NCBI RefSeq assembly: GCF_030708455.1
Contig: NZ_JAUYWF010000016.1
Span: forward strand, 1 to 37,568
Direction of reading: 5' to 3'
Length of the DNA: 37,568 bases
Origin: Halomonas sp. SSL-5
GTDB taxonomy: Bacteria; Pseudomonadota; Gammaproteobacteria; Pseudomonadales; Halomonadaceae
This document shows, piece after piece, positions 21,050 through 33,266 of this stretch (positions within the stretch are counted from its first letter, which is position 1; every line of letters starts with the position of its first letter). Under the pieces are notes generated by a model, which searched no databases, was not told the DNA's origin, and was given only the letters and a program-made list of their open reading frames with translations. The position numbers were made by a program, and so were the translations under genes.

Positions 21050-21892
21050 TTACCCGACGATATTGTCGACGATACGCAGGCAGGGGGCAGACTGGTTGAG
21101 CGTGTAGAAGTGCAGGCCCGGCGCGCCGCCATCGAGCAGGCGCTGGCAGAGGCGCGAGATCACCTCCTCGCCGAAGGCGGCGATGGACTCGCTGTCGTCA
21201 CCGTAGGCCTCGAGTTGCTTGCGCATCCAGCGCGGGATCTCGGCGCCGCAGGCATCGGAGAAGCGCGCCAGCTTGGTGTAGTTGGTGATGGGCATGATGC
21301 CCGGCACGATGGGCGTCTCGACGCCCAGGGCACGGGCCCGCTCCACGAAGTGGAAGTAGGCATCGGCGTTGAAGAAGTACTGGGTGATGGCGAGGTTGGC
21401 ACCGGCCTTCACCTTGCGCGCGAAGTTCTCGACGTCGTGGGCGAGGCTGGGCGCCTGGGGATGCGACTCGGGGTAGGCGGCCACGGCGATCTCGAAGTGG
21501 TCGCCGGTCTCCTCGCGGATGAATTCCACCAGCTCGTTGGCATAGCGGAACTCGCCGATGCCGCCCATGCCCGAGGGCAGGTCACCGCGCAGGGCCACCA
21601 GGCTGTCGATGCCCTCCTCGCGGTAGCGAGCCAGCAGATCGCGCAGCTGCGCCTTCTCGCTGCCGATGCAGGAGAGGTGCGGTGCGGTGGTGATGCCCGC
21701 CTCGCGCACCTGGCGGACGGTATTCAGGGTACGGTCCTGGGTGGAGCCACCGGCGCCGTAGGTCACCGAGAAGAAGCGCGGCCCGCGTTCGGCCAGAGCG
21801 TCGCGCACCCCGATCAGCTTCTCGCGGCCGGCCTCGGTGTTGGGCGGGAAGAATTCGAAGCTGATGCCCAGCGGGTGTTGCTGCGTGCTCAT
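21050..21892 (-). CDS. metF: 5,10-methylenetetrahydrofolate reductase
   Basis: A 280-residue FAD enzyme that reduces methylene-THF to methyl-THF for methionine synthesis. The catalytic glutamate lies in FEFFPP (Glu13). Family motifs FSVTYGAGGSTQDRT, LVALRGDLP, ITQYFFNAD and VPGIMPI are all present, and length is normal for a bacterial MetF. GAGGAG precedes the ATG by 6 nt; a CCTCATGAGG palindrome (21900-21909) overlaps this ribosome-binding site. It belongs with ahcY and metK downstream in the window, though each appears to be transcribed separately. Confidence 0.96.
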   Translation of the reverse strand: MSTQQHPLGISFEFFPPNTEAGREKLIGVRDALAERGPRFFSVTYGAGGSTQDRTLNTVRQVREAGITTAPHLSCIGSEKAQLRDLLARYREEGIDSLVALRGDLPSGMGGIGEFRYANELVEFIREETGDHFEIAVAAYPESHPQAPSLAHDVENFARKVKAGANLAITQYFFNADAYFHFVERARALGVETPIVPGIMPITNYTKLARFSDACGAEIPRWMRKQLEAYGDDSESIAAFGEEVISRLCQRLLDGGAPGLHFYTLNQSAPCLRIVDNIVG

Positions 21893-22053
21893 CGGGTCTC
21901 CTCATGAGGCGTTTGCATGATGTCGCCATTGTGACGAGTCGACGTCCTCGCCACCAATGAAAGATTCGCGGCGCCATATCGATTTCATTCACGTTGGCGC
22001 CCGGCGTCGCCACGGGCATCATGAGCCATCGAGTCATGGAACACGGAGACGAC
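21893..22053. other. Divergent promoter region of metF and the AEC carrier gene
   Basis: A 161-bp gap between divergent genes. Apart from the palindrome at the metF ribosome-binding site I see no clear operator, MetJ box array or riboswitch. Confidence 0.35.
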
Positions 22054-22989
22054 ATGCACGCCATCGACCCCGGCGCCCTGATGGGCCCGCTGTGGACCCT
22101 GCTGAGCTACGTTGCCCTGGGCTGGCTGGCCGCCCGGCGCCTCGCGGTGGACCCCCGCCCCATCGCCACCCTGCTGATCTACCTGGTGGCACCGCTGACC
22201 TTCTTCCGCGGCCTGGTGCAGGGTGGGCCCACCCCGACCTACCTGCTGCTGACCCTGGCGGCCTTCGCGGTGGCCAGCCTGCTCGCCCTGCTGGTGCATC
22301 GCGTGACCCGCCGCGGCTTTGCGCCCCAGGAGAGCGCCCTGCTGGCCTTCTCGGCGGGCACCGGCAACACCGGCTACTTCGGCCTGCCGGTAGCGTTGGT
22401 GTTGCTGCCGCCGGAGGGGGTCACCCTCTACCTGTTCTGCGTGCTGGGCATCACCCTCTATGAGTTCACGGTGGGCTTCTACCTCAGCGCCCGGGGGCAG
22501 TTCTCGGTGGCCGAGAGCCTGGCCAAGATCGCCCGCCTGCCGCTGGTCTACGCCTTCCTGGCGGCGCTCGTGGTCAGTGGCCTGGGCCTCGAGGTGCCGG
22601 CGGCAGCCATGCAGGGGCTGGCGGTATTTCCGGCGACCTACACCCTGCTGGGCATGATGATCATCGGCATGACACTGGGGCGCGTCTCGCTGCGCGAGGT
22701 CGACGGGCGTTTCATCGGCGCCTGCGTGGCGATTCGCTGCGTGCTCTGGCCGCTGCTGGCGCTGGGCGCGGTGCTGGGACTGCAGGCCATCGTCCCGCTT
22801 TCCCGGGAGCTGGCCATGGCGATGCTGCTACTGGGCGTGGTGCCCATGGCCGCCAACGTGGTGGTGGTGGCCATGGAGCTGGGCATCGCCCCGGCCAAGG
22901 GCGCCCAGGCGGTGCTGGTCACCACCCTGGCCGCGCCGCTGCTGATCCCCTTCTACCTGACGTTGATGATGCGACTGGCCGGGCTGTAG
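22054..22989 (+). CDS. AEC-family (auxin efflux carrier-like) transporter
   Basis: A 311-residue membrane protein with about ten helices in two five-helix halves. The family features LLIYLVAPLTFFRGL in helix 2, the broken helix FSAGTGNTGYFGLPV and the C-terminal repeat MAANVVVVAMELG are visible. AEC members move organic acids such as malonate or malate, but no substrate can be assigned here. The ATG at 22054 is preferred over 21994 because GGAG lies 5 nt before it. It is divergent from metF and convergent with ahcY. Confidence 0.87.
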   Translation: MHAIDPGALMGPLWTLLSYVALGWLAARRLAVDPRPIATLLIYLVAPLTFFRGLVQGGPTPTYLLLTLAAFAVASLLALLVHRVTRRGFAPQESALLAFSAGTGNTGYFGLPVALVLLPPEGVTLYLFCVLGITLYEFTVGFYLSARGQFSVAESLAKIARLPLVYAFLAALVVSGLGLEVPAAAMQGLAVFPATYTLLGMMIIGMTLGRVSLREVDGRFIGACVAIRCVLWPLLALGAVLGLQAIVPLSRELAMAMLLLGVVPMAANVVVVAMELGIAPAKGAQAVLVTTLAAPLLIPFYLTLMMRLAGL

Positions 22990-23030
22990 GTTCAGCCCAT
23001 GACAGGTGAAGCTCGAAGCTATTCCGGCGA

Positions 23031-23111
23031 CAGGCCTGCGAGGAGGCGCTGTGAATACCTCCCTGTACGCTACCGACGCCATCCCTGGCGTAGGACCTCC
23101 TCTTCGGCCTG
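23031..23111. repeat. 81-bp nested palindromic element
   Basis: Outer arms CAGGCC (23031-23036) and GGCCTG (23106-23111) pair, then GAGGAGG (23040-23046) with CCTCCTC (23096-23102). An inner hairpin ACGCCA-TCCC-TGGCGT (23076-23091) sits inside. It lies between the convergent AEC and ahcY genes and could be a bidirectional terminator or a dispersed intergenic repeat; the latter resembles elements I associate with this bacterial group, unverified. Confidence 0.6.
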
Positions 23112-23135
23112 CCCCCGGCGCTTCTCGACGCCAAC

Positions 23136-24545
23136 TTAGTAACGGTAGTCGTCAGGCTTGTAGGGCCCGTCCGCCGGCACGCCGGTGTAGTCGACCTGGG
23201 CCTCGGTCATGCGAGTGATTACCCCGCCGAAGCCCTGCACCATATAGCGCGCCACCTCCTCGTCGAGGTGGCGCGGCAGCACACTCACCGTGAGCGCTAC
23301 GGTTTTCTCTCCGACCGGCAGCTCGGCGAAGCGCCCCTGGTAGAGGTGGATCTGCGCCAGCACCTGATTGGCGAAGGAGCCATCCATCACCCGTGAGGGG
23401 TGGCCGGTGGCGTTGCCCAGGTTCACCAGGCGGCCCTCGGAGAGCAGGATCAGGTAGTCGCGGCTGGCGGGGTCGAACTCGCCGGGCTTGCTGTCGCGGT
23501 AGATCTGGTGCACCTGGGGCTTGACCTCCTCCCAGTGCCAGTGGCGGCGCAGGTAGGCGGTGTCGATCTCGCTGTCGAAGTGGCCGATGTTGCAGACCAC
23601 CGCCCCGGGCTTGAGCGCCTGCAGCATGGCGGCGTCGCAGGCATGGATATTACCGGTGGCAGTGACCACCAGGTCGATCCGCGCGAGCAGGTCCCGGTCG
23701 ATGCTCTCCAGGCCGCGATTCTCGCCACCGATATAGGGCGAGACCACCTCGAAACCGTCCATGCAGGCCTGCATGGCGCACAGCGGGTCGATCTCCGCGA
23801 CCTTGACGATCATCCCCTCCTGGCGCAGCGAGGCGGCCGAGCCCTTGCCCACGTCACCGTAGCCCACCACCAGCGCCTGCTTACCGGCCAGCAGGTGGTC
23901 GGTGGCGCGCTTGATGGCGTCGTTGAGCGAGTGACGGCAGCCGTACTTGTTGTCGTTCTTCGACTTGGTCACGGCGTCGTTGACGTTGATGGCCGGCACC
24001 CTGAGCGTGCCGTCACGCAGCATCTCCTGCAGCCGGTGCACCCCGGTGGTGGTCTCCTCGCTGATGCCGTGGATGGCATCGAGCAGCTCGGGGCGCTTCT
24101 CGTGGAGCAGCAGCGTCAGGTCACCGCCGTCGTCGAGCACCAGGTTGGGCGCCCAGCCGTCGGGGCCGGTCACCGTCTGCTCGATGCACCACCAGAACGC
24201 CTCCTCGCTCTCGCCCTTCCAGGCGAACACCGGGATGCCCGCGGCGGCGATGGCGGCCGCGGCGTGGTCCTGGGTGGAGAAGATATTGCACGACGACCAG
24301 CGCACGCTGGCGCCCAGATCGATCAGCGTCTCGATCAGCACCGCGGTCTGGATGGTCATGTGGATGCAGCCGGCGATGCGCGCACCGGCCAGCGGCCGGG
24401 ACTCGCGGTACTGCTCGCGAATCGTCATCAGCGCCGGCATCTCGGTCTCGGCGATGCGGATCTCGCGTCGGCCCCAGTCGGCCAGGGAGAGGTCGGCGAC
24501 CTTGAAGTCCTGCGTCGCAGGCGGGGTCACGGCGGGCTGGTTCAT
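23136..24545 (-). CDS. ahcY: Adenosylhomocysteinase (SAH hydrolase)
   Basis: A 469-residue cytosolic NAD enzyme that splits S-adenosylhomocysteine into homocysteine and adenosine. Motifs include [36 protein letters not shown] (catalytic Lys/Asp/Cys region) and the NAD loop [10 protein letters not shown], and the conserved C-terminus YKPDDYRY is intact. GAGGTG precedes the ATG. It takes over the by-product of SAM-dependent methylation, complementing metK and metF nearby. A possible minus-strand promoter (TTGTCG at 24623-24618, TATAGT at 24599-24594, spacer 18) lies just beyond ligB. I see no SAH riboswitch in the short leader. Confidence 0.97.
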   Translation of the reverse strand: MNQPAVTPPATQDFKVADLSLADWGRREIRIAETEMPALMTIREQYRESRPLAGARIAGCIHMTIQTAVLIETLIDLGASVRWSSCNIFSTQDHAAAAIAAAGIPVFAWKGESEEAFWWCIEQTVTGPDGWAPNLVLDDGGDLTLLLHEKRPELLDAIHGISEETTTGVHRLQEMLRDGTLRVPAINVNDAVTKSKNDNKYGCRHSLNDAIKRATDHLLAGKQALVVGYGDVGKGSAASLRQEGMIVKVAEIDPLCAMQACMDGFEVVSPYIGGENRGLESIDRDLLARIDLVVTATGNIHACDAAMLQALKPGAVVCNIGHFDSEIDTAYLRRHWHWEEVKPQVHQIYRDSKPGEFDPASRDYLILLSEGRLVNLGNATGHPSRVMDGSFANQVLAQIHLYQGRFAELPVGEKTVALTVSVLPRHLDEEVARYMVQGFGGVITRMTEAQVDYTGVPADGPYKPDDYRY

Positions 24546-24593
24546 GGGCTCACCTCATGGATTGCGAAGGGGACGGCGAAGGGCATGCCCCTC

Positions 24594-24623
24594 ACTATAG
24601 GCAGCAAGCCGAGACGGCGACAA
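24594..24623 (-). promoter_or_regulatory. Candidate sigma-70 promoter of ahcY
   Basis: TTGTCG (24623-24618) and TATAGT (24599-24594) with an 18-bp spacer, about 50 bp before the ahcY start and directly after the ligB stop. Confidence 0.4.
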
Positions 24624-26351
<1,728 letters not shown>

Positions 26352-26362
26352 TCACCCTAGCA

Positions 26363-26396
26363 ACGAGCCCCGCTCGGCGCTGCCGGCGGGGCTCGT
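26363..26396. terminator. Hairpin between metK and ligB
   Basis: Arms ACGAGCCCCGC (26363-26373) and GCGGGGCTCGT (26386-26396) are perfect over 11 bp with a 12-nt loop. It lies about 40 bp after the metK stop on the minus strand and is the likely metK terminator, although no T-run follows. Confidence 0.6.
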
Positions 26397-26434
26397 CATT
26401 CCACGTAAGCCTGGGCCTACATGATCACTGCGTC

Positions 26435-27655
26435 CTAGAGCCCGGCGGCCTGGCGCAGGGCGTGGGCGCGGTCGGTCTTCTCCCAGGGGAAGGCGGTGAA
26501 GGTCTCGGTGTGCTCCTCGCCCTGGGTGTCGGTCCAGGTATAGGAGGTCTCGAAGGGCTCGCGACCGAAGTGGCCGTAGGCCGCGGTCAGCCGGTACATG
26601 GGGTGCAGCAGGTCGAGCATGCGGGTGATGGCGTTGGGCCGCAGGTCGAAGTGCTCGCGCACCAGTTCGATGATCCGCGCATCGTCCACCTTGCCGGTGC
26701 CGAAGGTGTTGACCGAGACGGAAGTCGGCTCGGCCACGCCGATGGCGTAGGAGACCTGAATCTCGCACTTGTCGGCGAGCCCCGCGGCGACGATGTTCTT
26801 GGCCACGTAGCGGCCGGCATAGGCGGCGCTGCGATCGACCTTGGAGGGGTCCTTGCCGGAGAAGGCGCCGCCGCCGTGGCGGGCGGTGCCGCCGTAGGTA
26901 TCGACGATGATCTTGCGCCCGGTCAGGCCGCAGTCGCCCACCGGCCCGCCGATCACGAACTTGCCGGTCGGGTTGATATGGTACTTGGTGGTCGCGGTCA
27001 GCCACTCGGCGGGGATCACCTGCTCGATGATCTCGCGCTTGACCATCTTGCGCAGCTCCTGCTGGTCGATGCCCGGATCATGCTGGGTGGAGAGCACGAT
27101 GGCATCCACCGCGCAGGGTTTGCCCTCGGCGTCGTAGCGGAAGGTGAGCTGGCTCTTGGCATCCGGGCGCAGCCAGGGCAGCAGGCCGTGCTTGCGCAGC
27201 TCCGCCTGACGCTCCACCAGGCGGTGGGCGTAGTGGATCGGCGCCGGCATGTAGGAGTCGGTCTCGTTGGTGGCGTAACCGAACATCAGCCCCTGGTCGC
27301 CGGCCCCCTGGTCTTCGGGCTTCACGCGATCGACGCCCTGGGCGATATCCACGCTCTGCTTGCCGATCAGGTTGAGCACGCCGCAGGTCTGGCCATCGAA
27401 GCCGACGTCCGAGGAGGTGTAGCCGATGCCGGTGATCACCTCGCGCACGATGGCCTCGAGATCGACCCAGGCGGAGGTGGTGATCTCGCCGGCGACGATG
27501 GCCACGCCGGTCTTGACCAGGGTCTCGCAGGCCACCCGGGCCTGCTTGTCGCGGGCGATGATGGCGTCGAGCACGGCATCGGAGATCTGGTCGGCGATCT
27601 TGTCCGGGTGCCCCTCGGACACGGATTCGGAGGTAAACAGGGAGTATTCGCTCAT
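26435..27655 (-). CDS. metK: S-adenosylmethionine synthase
   Basis: A 406-residue enzyme that makes SAM from methionine and ATP. Signature stretches [28 protein letters not shown] and [19 protein letters not shown] are intact and length is standard. I choose the ATG at 27655 ([12 protein letters not shown]), with GAGG 5-6 nt upstream; an extension to 27697 would run through the promoter region. It is divergent from transketolase. A 14-bp palindrome (27667-27680) sits immediately upstream of the ribosome-binding site and may influence translation or bind a regulator. Confidence 0.97.
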   Translation of the reverse strand: MSEYSLFTSESVSEGHPDKIADQISDAVLDAIIARDKQARVACETLVKTGVAIVAGEITTSAWVDLEAIVREVITGIGYTSSDVGFDGQTCGVLNLIGKQSVDIAQGVDRVKPEDQGAGDQGLMFGYATNETDSYMPAPIHYAHRLVERQAELRKHGLLPWLRPDAKSQLTFRYDAEGKPCAVDAIVLSTQHDPGIDQQELRKMVKREIIEQVIPAEWLTATTKYHINPTGKFVIGGPVGDCGLTGRKIIVDTYGGTARHGGGAFSGKDPSKVDRSAAYAGRYVAKNIVAAGLADKCEIQVSYAIGVAEPTSVSVNTFGTGKVDDARIIELVREHFDLRPNAITRMLDLLHPMYRLTAAYGHFGREPFETSYTWTDTQGEEHTETFTAFPWEKTDRAHALRQAAGL

Positions 27656-27666
27656 GGCGTCCTCGA

Positions 27667-27680
27667 CCGTGATGTCACGG
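27667..27680. promoter_or_regulatory. Palindrome in the metK leader
   Basis: CCGTGA-TG-TCACGG is a perfect inverted repeat 12 bp before the metK start. Reading along the minus strand, GTGAC recurs three times at 9-10-nt steps (about 27693 to 27670). It may be an operator or a leader hairpin; no matching known regulator is recognised. Confidence 0.35.
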
Positions 27681-27770
27681 ATGTCACTACAAGTCACAAG
27701 AACAGGCCGCGGCGGGCCTCATATCGGGGCCAAGAGTCTACACGCTGGGCCTGCACCCGGCATCCACGAT

Positions 27771-27799
27771 TTGAAGCGTGACGTCAAGTCGGCGACAAT
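27771..27799 (+). promoter_or_regulatory. Candidate promoter of transketolase gene
   Basis: TTGAAG (27771-27776), 17-bp spacer, GACAAT (27794-27799). The predicted leader of about 115 nt contains stems GTGCCGCG/CGCGGCAC (27818-27842) and CCCAC/GTGGG (27872-27884). Confidence 0.45.
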
Positions 27800-27921
27800 A
27801 CGCCACCGACTTCGACCGTGCCGCGACCGTCCCGCGCGGCACCCGATCCAGCCAGACAGCCCGTCCCCGCCCCCACGGCGTGGGCCGCACGCATATTATG
27901 CCGCAGGCGAGGAGCTTCCCC

Positions 27922-29916
27922 ATGCCGTCACGTTTCGAACTGGCCAACGCCATTCGCGCCCTCTCCATGGATGCCGTCCAGAAGGCCAAGTCCGGCCACC
28001 CTGGCGCCCCCATGGGCATGGCCGATATCGCCGAGGTGCTGTGGAACGACTACCTCCAGCACAACCCGGCCGACCCGAATTGGGCCGACCGTGACCGCTT
28101 CGTGCTCTCCAACGGTCACGGCTCCATGCTGCTCTACTCCCTGCTCCACCTCACCGGCTACGAGCTGGGCCTCGAGGAGCTGCAGAACTTCCGCCAGCTG
28201 CACTCCAAGTGCCCTGGTCATCCTGAGCTTGGCTATACGCCCGGCGTCGAGACCACCACCGGCCCCCTGGGCCAGGGCCTGGCCAACGCCGTGGGCATGG
28301 CGTTCGCCGAGAAGACCCTGGCGGCCCAGTTCAACCGCCCCGGTCACACTATCGTCGACCACCACACCTATGTATTCGTGGGGGATGGCTGCCTGATGGA
28401 GGGCATCTCCCACGAGGTGAGCTCCCTGGCCGGCACCCAGAAACTCGGCAAGCTGATCGCCTTCTACGACGACAACGGCATCTCCATCGATGGCGAGGTC
28501 GAGGGCTGGTTCACCGACGATACCGCCAAGCGCTTCGAGGCCTACGGCTGGCACGTGGTGCCCAACGTCGATGGCCACAAGCCAGAGGAGGTCCGCGCCG
28601 CCATCGAGACCGCGCGCAGCCAGGATGACAAGCCCAGCCTGATCATCTGCAAGACGGTGATCGGCTTCGGCGCCCCCAACAAGCAGGGCAAGGAGGAGTG
28701 CCACGGCGCGCCTCTGGGCGACGACGAGGTCGCCGCCGCCCGCGAGCAGCTGGGCTGGCCCCACGCCCCCTTCCATATCCCCGAGGCGATCTATCAGGGC
28801 TGGGATGCCACCGAGGTGGGTCAGACCCGCCAGCAGGCGTGGCAGGCCCGATTCGAGCGCTACGCCGAGGCCTACCCCGAGCTGGCCACGGAGTTCCAAC
28901 GCCGCATGGCCGGCAAGCTGCCTCTGGAGCTGCCCACCGAGGCGACGCTGCAGAAGACGCAGGACGATGCCGAGGACATCGCCTCGCGCAAGGCCTCGCT
29001 CAACTGCCTCAACGCACTGGGGCCGGCGCTGCCGGAGCTGCTCGGCGGCAGCGCCGACCTGGCGCCCTCCAACCTGACCTTCTGGGACGGGGCGAAGGCG
29101 ATCACCCCCGAGACGCCGGATGGCAACTACCTCCACTACGGGGTGCGCGAGTTCGGCATGGGCGCGATCATGAACGGCATCGCGCTGCATGGCGGTTTCA
29201 TCCCCTACGGCGCCACCTTCCTGATCTTCATGGAGTACATGCGCAACGCCGTGCGCATGGCGGCGCTGATGGGCAAGCAGGCCATCTACGTCTTCACCCA
29301 CGACTCCATCGGCCTGGGTGAGGATGGCCCCACCCACCAGCCGATCGAGCAGCTCACCACCCTGCGCTCGACCCCCAACCTGCTGATCTGGCGGCCCTGC
29401 GATGCCGCCGAGACCGCGGCCTCCTGGAACGCGGCGCTGAAGCGCCAGTCGGGCCCCACCGCCCTGATCCTCTCGCGCCAGGGTCTACCGCACCAGGCGC
29501 GCACCAAGCAGCAGCTGGCCAACATCCAGCGTGGCGGCTACATCCTGCAGGACTGCGAGGGCACCCCCGAGCTGATCCTGATCGCCACCGGCTCCGAGGT
29601 CGGCCTGGCCATGGACGCCGCCGCCGAACTCACACAGCAGGGGCGTGCCGTGCGCGTGGTCTCCATGCCCTCCACCTACCGCTTCAACGGCCAGGAGGCC
29701 GAGTACCGCGAGAGCGTGCTGCCGAAGGCCGTGACCAAGCGCCTGGCCATCGAGGCCAGCCATGCCGACTACTGGCACAAGTTCGTCGGCCTGGAGGGCC
29801 GGGTCATTGGCCTGAAGAGCTACGGTGAGTCCGCCCCGGCGGGCGACCTGTTCAAGCACTTCGGCTTCACCGTGGAGAACGTGCTCCGCCAGGCGAACGA
29901 GTTGCTGGAGGGCTGA
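27922..29916 (+). CDS. tkt: Transketolase
   Basis: A 664-residue thiamine-diphosphate enzyme of the pentose phosphate pathway, swapping two-carbon units between sugar phosphates. The N-terminus ([35 protein letters not shown]) and the TPP/metal motif [18 protein letters not shown] are typical, as is the pyrimidine-domain stretch [18 protein letters not shown]. Length matches E. coli TktA (663). The ATG at 27922 has GAGGAG upstream; an open frame back to 27778 overlaps the promoter. A hairpin directly after the gene looks like its terminator. Confidence 0.97.
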   Translation: MPSRFELANAIRALSMDAVQKAKSGHPGAPMGMADIAEVLWNDYLQHNPADPNWADRDRFVLSNGHGSMLLYSLLHLTGYELGLEELQNFRQLHSKCPGHPELGYTPGVETTTGPLGQGLANAVGMAFAEKTLAAQFNRPGHTIVDHHTYVFVGDGCLMEGISHEVSSLAGTQKLGKLIAFYDDNGISIDGEVEGWFTDDTAKRFEAYGWHVVPNVDGHKPEEVRAAIETARSQDDKPSLIICKTVIGFGAPNKQGKEECHGAPLGDDEVAAAREQLGWPHAPFHIPEAIYQGWDATEVGQTRQQAWQARFERYAEAYPELATEFQRRMAGKLPLELPTEATLQKTQDDAEDIASRKASLNCLNALGPALPELLGGSADLAPSNLTFWDGAKAITPETPDGNYLHYGVREFGMGAIMNGIALHGGFIPYGATFLIFMEYMRNAVRMAALMGKQAIYVFTHDSIGLGEDGPTHQPIEQLTTLRSTPNLLIWRPCDAAETAASWNAALKRQSGPTALILSRQGLPHQARTKQQLANIQRGGYILQDCEGTPELILIATGSEVGLAMDAAAELTQQGRAVRVVSMPSTYRFNGQEAEYRESVLPKAVTKRLAIEASHADYWHKFVGLEGRVIGLKSYGESAPAGDLFKHFGFTVENVLRQANELLEG

Positions 29917-29944
29917 GGCTTCTCGATTGCCGCCGATGACGACG

Positions 29945-29974
29945 AGGGGCACGACCATCCGGTCGTGCCCCTTT
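29945..29974 (+). terminator. Rho-independent-like terminator of transketolase gene
   Basis: Twelve-base perfect arms AGGGGCACGACC and GGTCGTGCCCCT with loop ATCC, followed by TTCGG, about 30 bp after the tkt stop. Confidence 0.75.
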
Positions 29975-30007
29975 CGGTGCCAGGTCACTTGGCTCAATGC
30001 TTGAGGA

Positions 30008-31041
30008 TCAAGCGGGCGGCAGCCTCAGGCCCACCTTGCCCATTCGACCACCCGATTCGAGGTGATCGAGTGCCTCATGGATGGACTCAAGCGAAAAGAC
30101 GCTGTCGATCACCGGTGTGATCTCGTGACGCTCCACATAGGCGAGCAGTTCCCTGAACTCCGAGGCATTGCCGCTGGTGGAGCCGATGATCTGCAGCTGG
30201 CGGATGAAGATACGCTTGATATCCGCCGGTGGCTGGTCTCCCGAGGTCGCGCCACAGGTCACCAACCGTCCACCGCGCACCAGCGACTTCATGGCCGACG
30301 ACCAGACGGCCTCCCCGACATTCTCCACGACGACATCCACCCCACGCTTACCGGTGAGCGCCATGACCGTCTTGGCCACATCCTGGGTCTTGCTGTTGAT
30401 CGCCTCATGGGCACCCAATGCCAGGGCCTTCTCTAGCTTGTCATCCTCACGGGAGGTCACGATCACCCTGGCACCCGTGCTCCTGGCCAGCTGCATGGCG
30501 GCCAGCGACACTCCGCCACCCACCCCGAATACCAGCACGGTCTCCCAGGGCTTGAGCTGAGCCCGGGTGAAAAGCATCCGCCAGGCGGTGAGGTAGTTCA
30601 CCCCCATGGCCGCGGCCTGGACGAAGTCCAGGTGCTCCGGTATAGGGAAGAGGTTTTCGACCGGCACGCTGATCCACTGGGCGAAGGTGCCATCGACATG
30701 CTCGCCCATCAGCTTCATGCGCGTGCAGAGTACATCATCGCCCCGTTGGCAGAACTCGCACCGCCCACAGGTCAGGTTGGGAAACACCACCACCCGCTGG
30801 CCCACCGCCAGGCGCGTCTCACCTTCCTCGACCTCCTCCACGACGCCTGCACCATCGAGACCCATGACCAGCGGCAGTTCGTGGGTGATGCCCGCCCCGC
30901 TGTTGCGCATGTAGAGGTCGACCTGGTTGAGGGTGCCGGCCTCGATACGCACCAGCACCTCGCCCGGTCGACGCCGCGGGCGCTCGCCCTCCCTGACCTC
31001 GACCACCTCGTTGCCGCCATGGGCGGTAATGATGACAGACT

Positions 31042-31045
<4 letters not shown>
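30008..31045 (-). CDS. Medium-chain dehydrogenase/reductase (quinone-oxidoreductase-like)
   Basis: A 345-residue MDR protein with a Rossmann cofactor fold ([16 protein letters not shown]). The structural-zinc loop is complete (Cys93, Cys96, Cys99, Cys107 in [17 protein letters not shown]). The usual catalytic-zinc ligands are not: the Cys position reads LNQVDL and the GHE motif reads GLDGAG. It is therefore more likely an NADPH-linked enoyl or quinone reductase than an alcohol dehydrogenase. It is the last gene of the acyl-CoA operon, with start overlapping the thiolase stop (ATGA, 31042-31045) and AGGAG upstream. Its substrate is probably a CoA-ester or ketone intermediate of the pathway. 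Confidence 0.83.
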
Positions 31046-32250
<1,205 letters not shown>

Positions 32251-32278
32251 TCTAAACACCTATCAGTTGGAAAAAGGC

Positions 32279-33262
32279 TTACTTGAAGTTCTTCTTCACG
32301 ATCTTCTGGATCTCGCCGACGATGCCGCTTCGGAAGCTCAGCACGCAGATCACGAAGATGGCGCCGAGGATCACGCTCACCCAGTTGCCCAGCGGCGACT
32401 GGGCCAGCTGGGTCTGCAGGCTGACTACCACACCGGCCCCCACCAGCGGGCCGAACAGCGTGCCCACCCCGCCCAGCAGGGTCATCAGGATCACCTCGCC
32501 GGACATGTGCCAGTGGGCGTCGGTCAGCGAGGCGAGCTGGAACACCACCGTCTTGGTGGATCCCGCCAGACCGGCCAGGCCCGCGGAGAGCACGAAGGCC
32601 ACCAGCTTGTAGGCGTCGACGTTGTAGCCCAGCGACACGGCCCGCGGCTCGTTCTCGCGGATCGCCTTGAGCACCTGCCCGTAGGGCGAGTGCACGGTAC
32701 GCTGGATGATGGCGAAGCCGATCACGAACACCGCCAGCACGAAGTAGTACATGTTGAGGTTGCTGGAGAGGCTGATCAGCCCGAACAGCTCGCCCCGCGG
32801 CACCCCGTGCAGGCCGTCCTCGCCACCGGTGAAGGGCGCCTGGACGAAGAAGAAGAACATCATCTGCGCCAGCGCCAGGGTCACCATGGCGAAGTAGATG
32901 CCCTGGCGGCGGATCGCCAGGGCGCCGAACAGGGTGCCCAGCACCACGGCGGCGAAGGTGCCGATCAGGATACCCAGCTCCGGGGTCAGCCCCGGGTAGC
33001 TGGCCAGCATGATGCCGGTAAAGTAGCCACCGGTGGCCAGGAAGGCGGCATGCCCGAAGGAGAGCAGGCCGGCGTAGCCGAGCAGCAGGTTGAAGGCGCA
33101 GGCGAACAGCGCGAAGCACAGCACCTTCATCAGGAACACCGGGTAGGCCACGAAGGGCGCCACCAGGGCGATGACGATCAGCACCAGGTAGAGTGCGTTG
33201 CGACGCAGCTTGGCCTGGCGGCGGCGCTGCATGGCGGGCGTCAGGGTCTGGGTTGCCGACAT
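32279..33262 (-). CDS. livM: Branched-chain-amino-acid-type ABC permease (LivM)
   Basis: A 327-residue inner-membrane permease with about nine helices. LivM family motifs include LLGYAGLLSFGHAAFLATGGY and GGVGTLFGPLVGAGVV, and a QIHRTV-like cytoplasmic loop reads RTVHSPYGQVLKAIRENEPRA (EAA-like ATPase contact). With LivH it forms the channel of a HAAT importer. It is placed inside an acyl-CoA degradation operon, so the cargo is probably an aromatic or dicarboxylic acid and not leucine. The ATG follows livH by 4 bp with GGAGG ahead. Confidence 0.93.
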   Translation of the reverse strand: MSATQTLTPAMQRRRQAKLRRNALYLVLIVIALVAPFVAYPVFLMKVLCFALFACAFNLLLGYAGLLSFGHAAFLATGGYFTGIMLASYPGLTPELGILIGTFAAVVLGTLFGALAIRRQGIYFAMVTLALAQMMFFFFVQAPFTGGEDGLHGVPRGELFGLISLSSNLNMYYFVLAVFVIGFAIIQRTVHSPYGQVLKAIRENEPRAVSLGYNVDAYKLVAFVLSAGLAGLAGSTKTVVFQLASLTDAHWHMSGEVILMTLLGGVGTLFGPLVGAGVVVSLQTQLAQSPLGNWVSVILGAIFVICVLSFRSGIVGEIQKIVKKNFK

Positions 33263-33266
33263 GGCG

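Noticed and set aside
18818..21907. 1029-codon open frame on the plus strand across the TRAP permease and antisense to metF
   Set aside because: Runs in another frame of a recognised gene, is rich in Arg/His/Pro/Gly and spans two terminator hairpins; no family resemblance.
24546..24623. SAH or SAM riboswitch upstream of ahcY
   Set aside because: The gap is only 78 bp and I could not find the conserved core of either riboswitch class; a simple promoter explains the region better.
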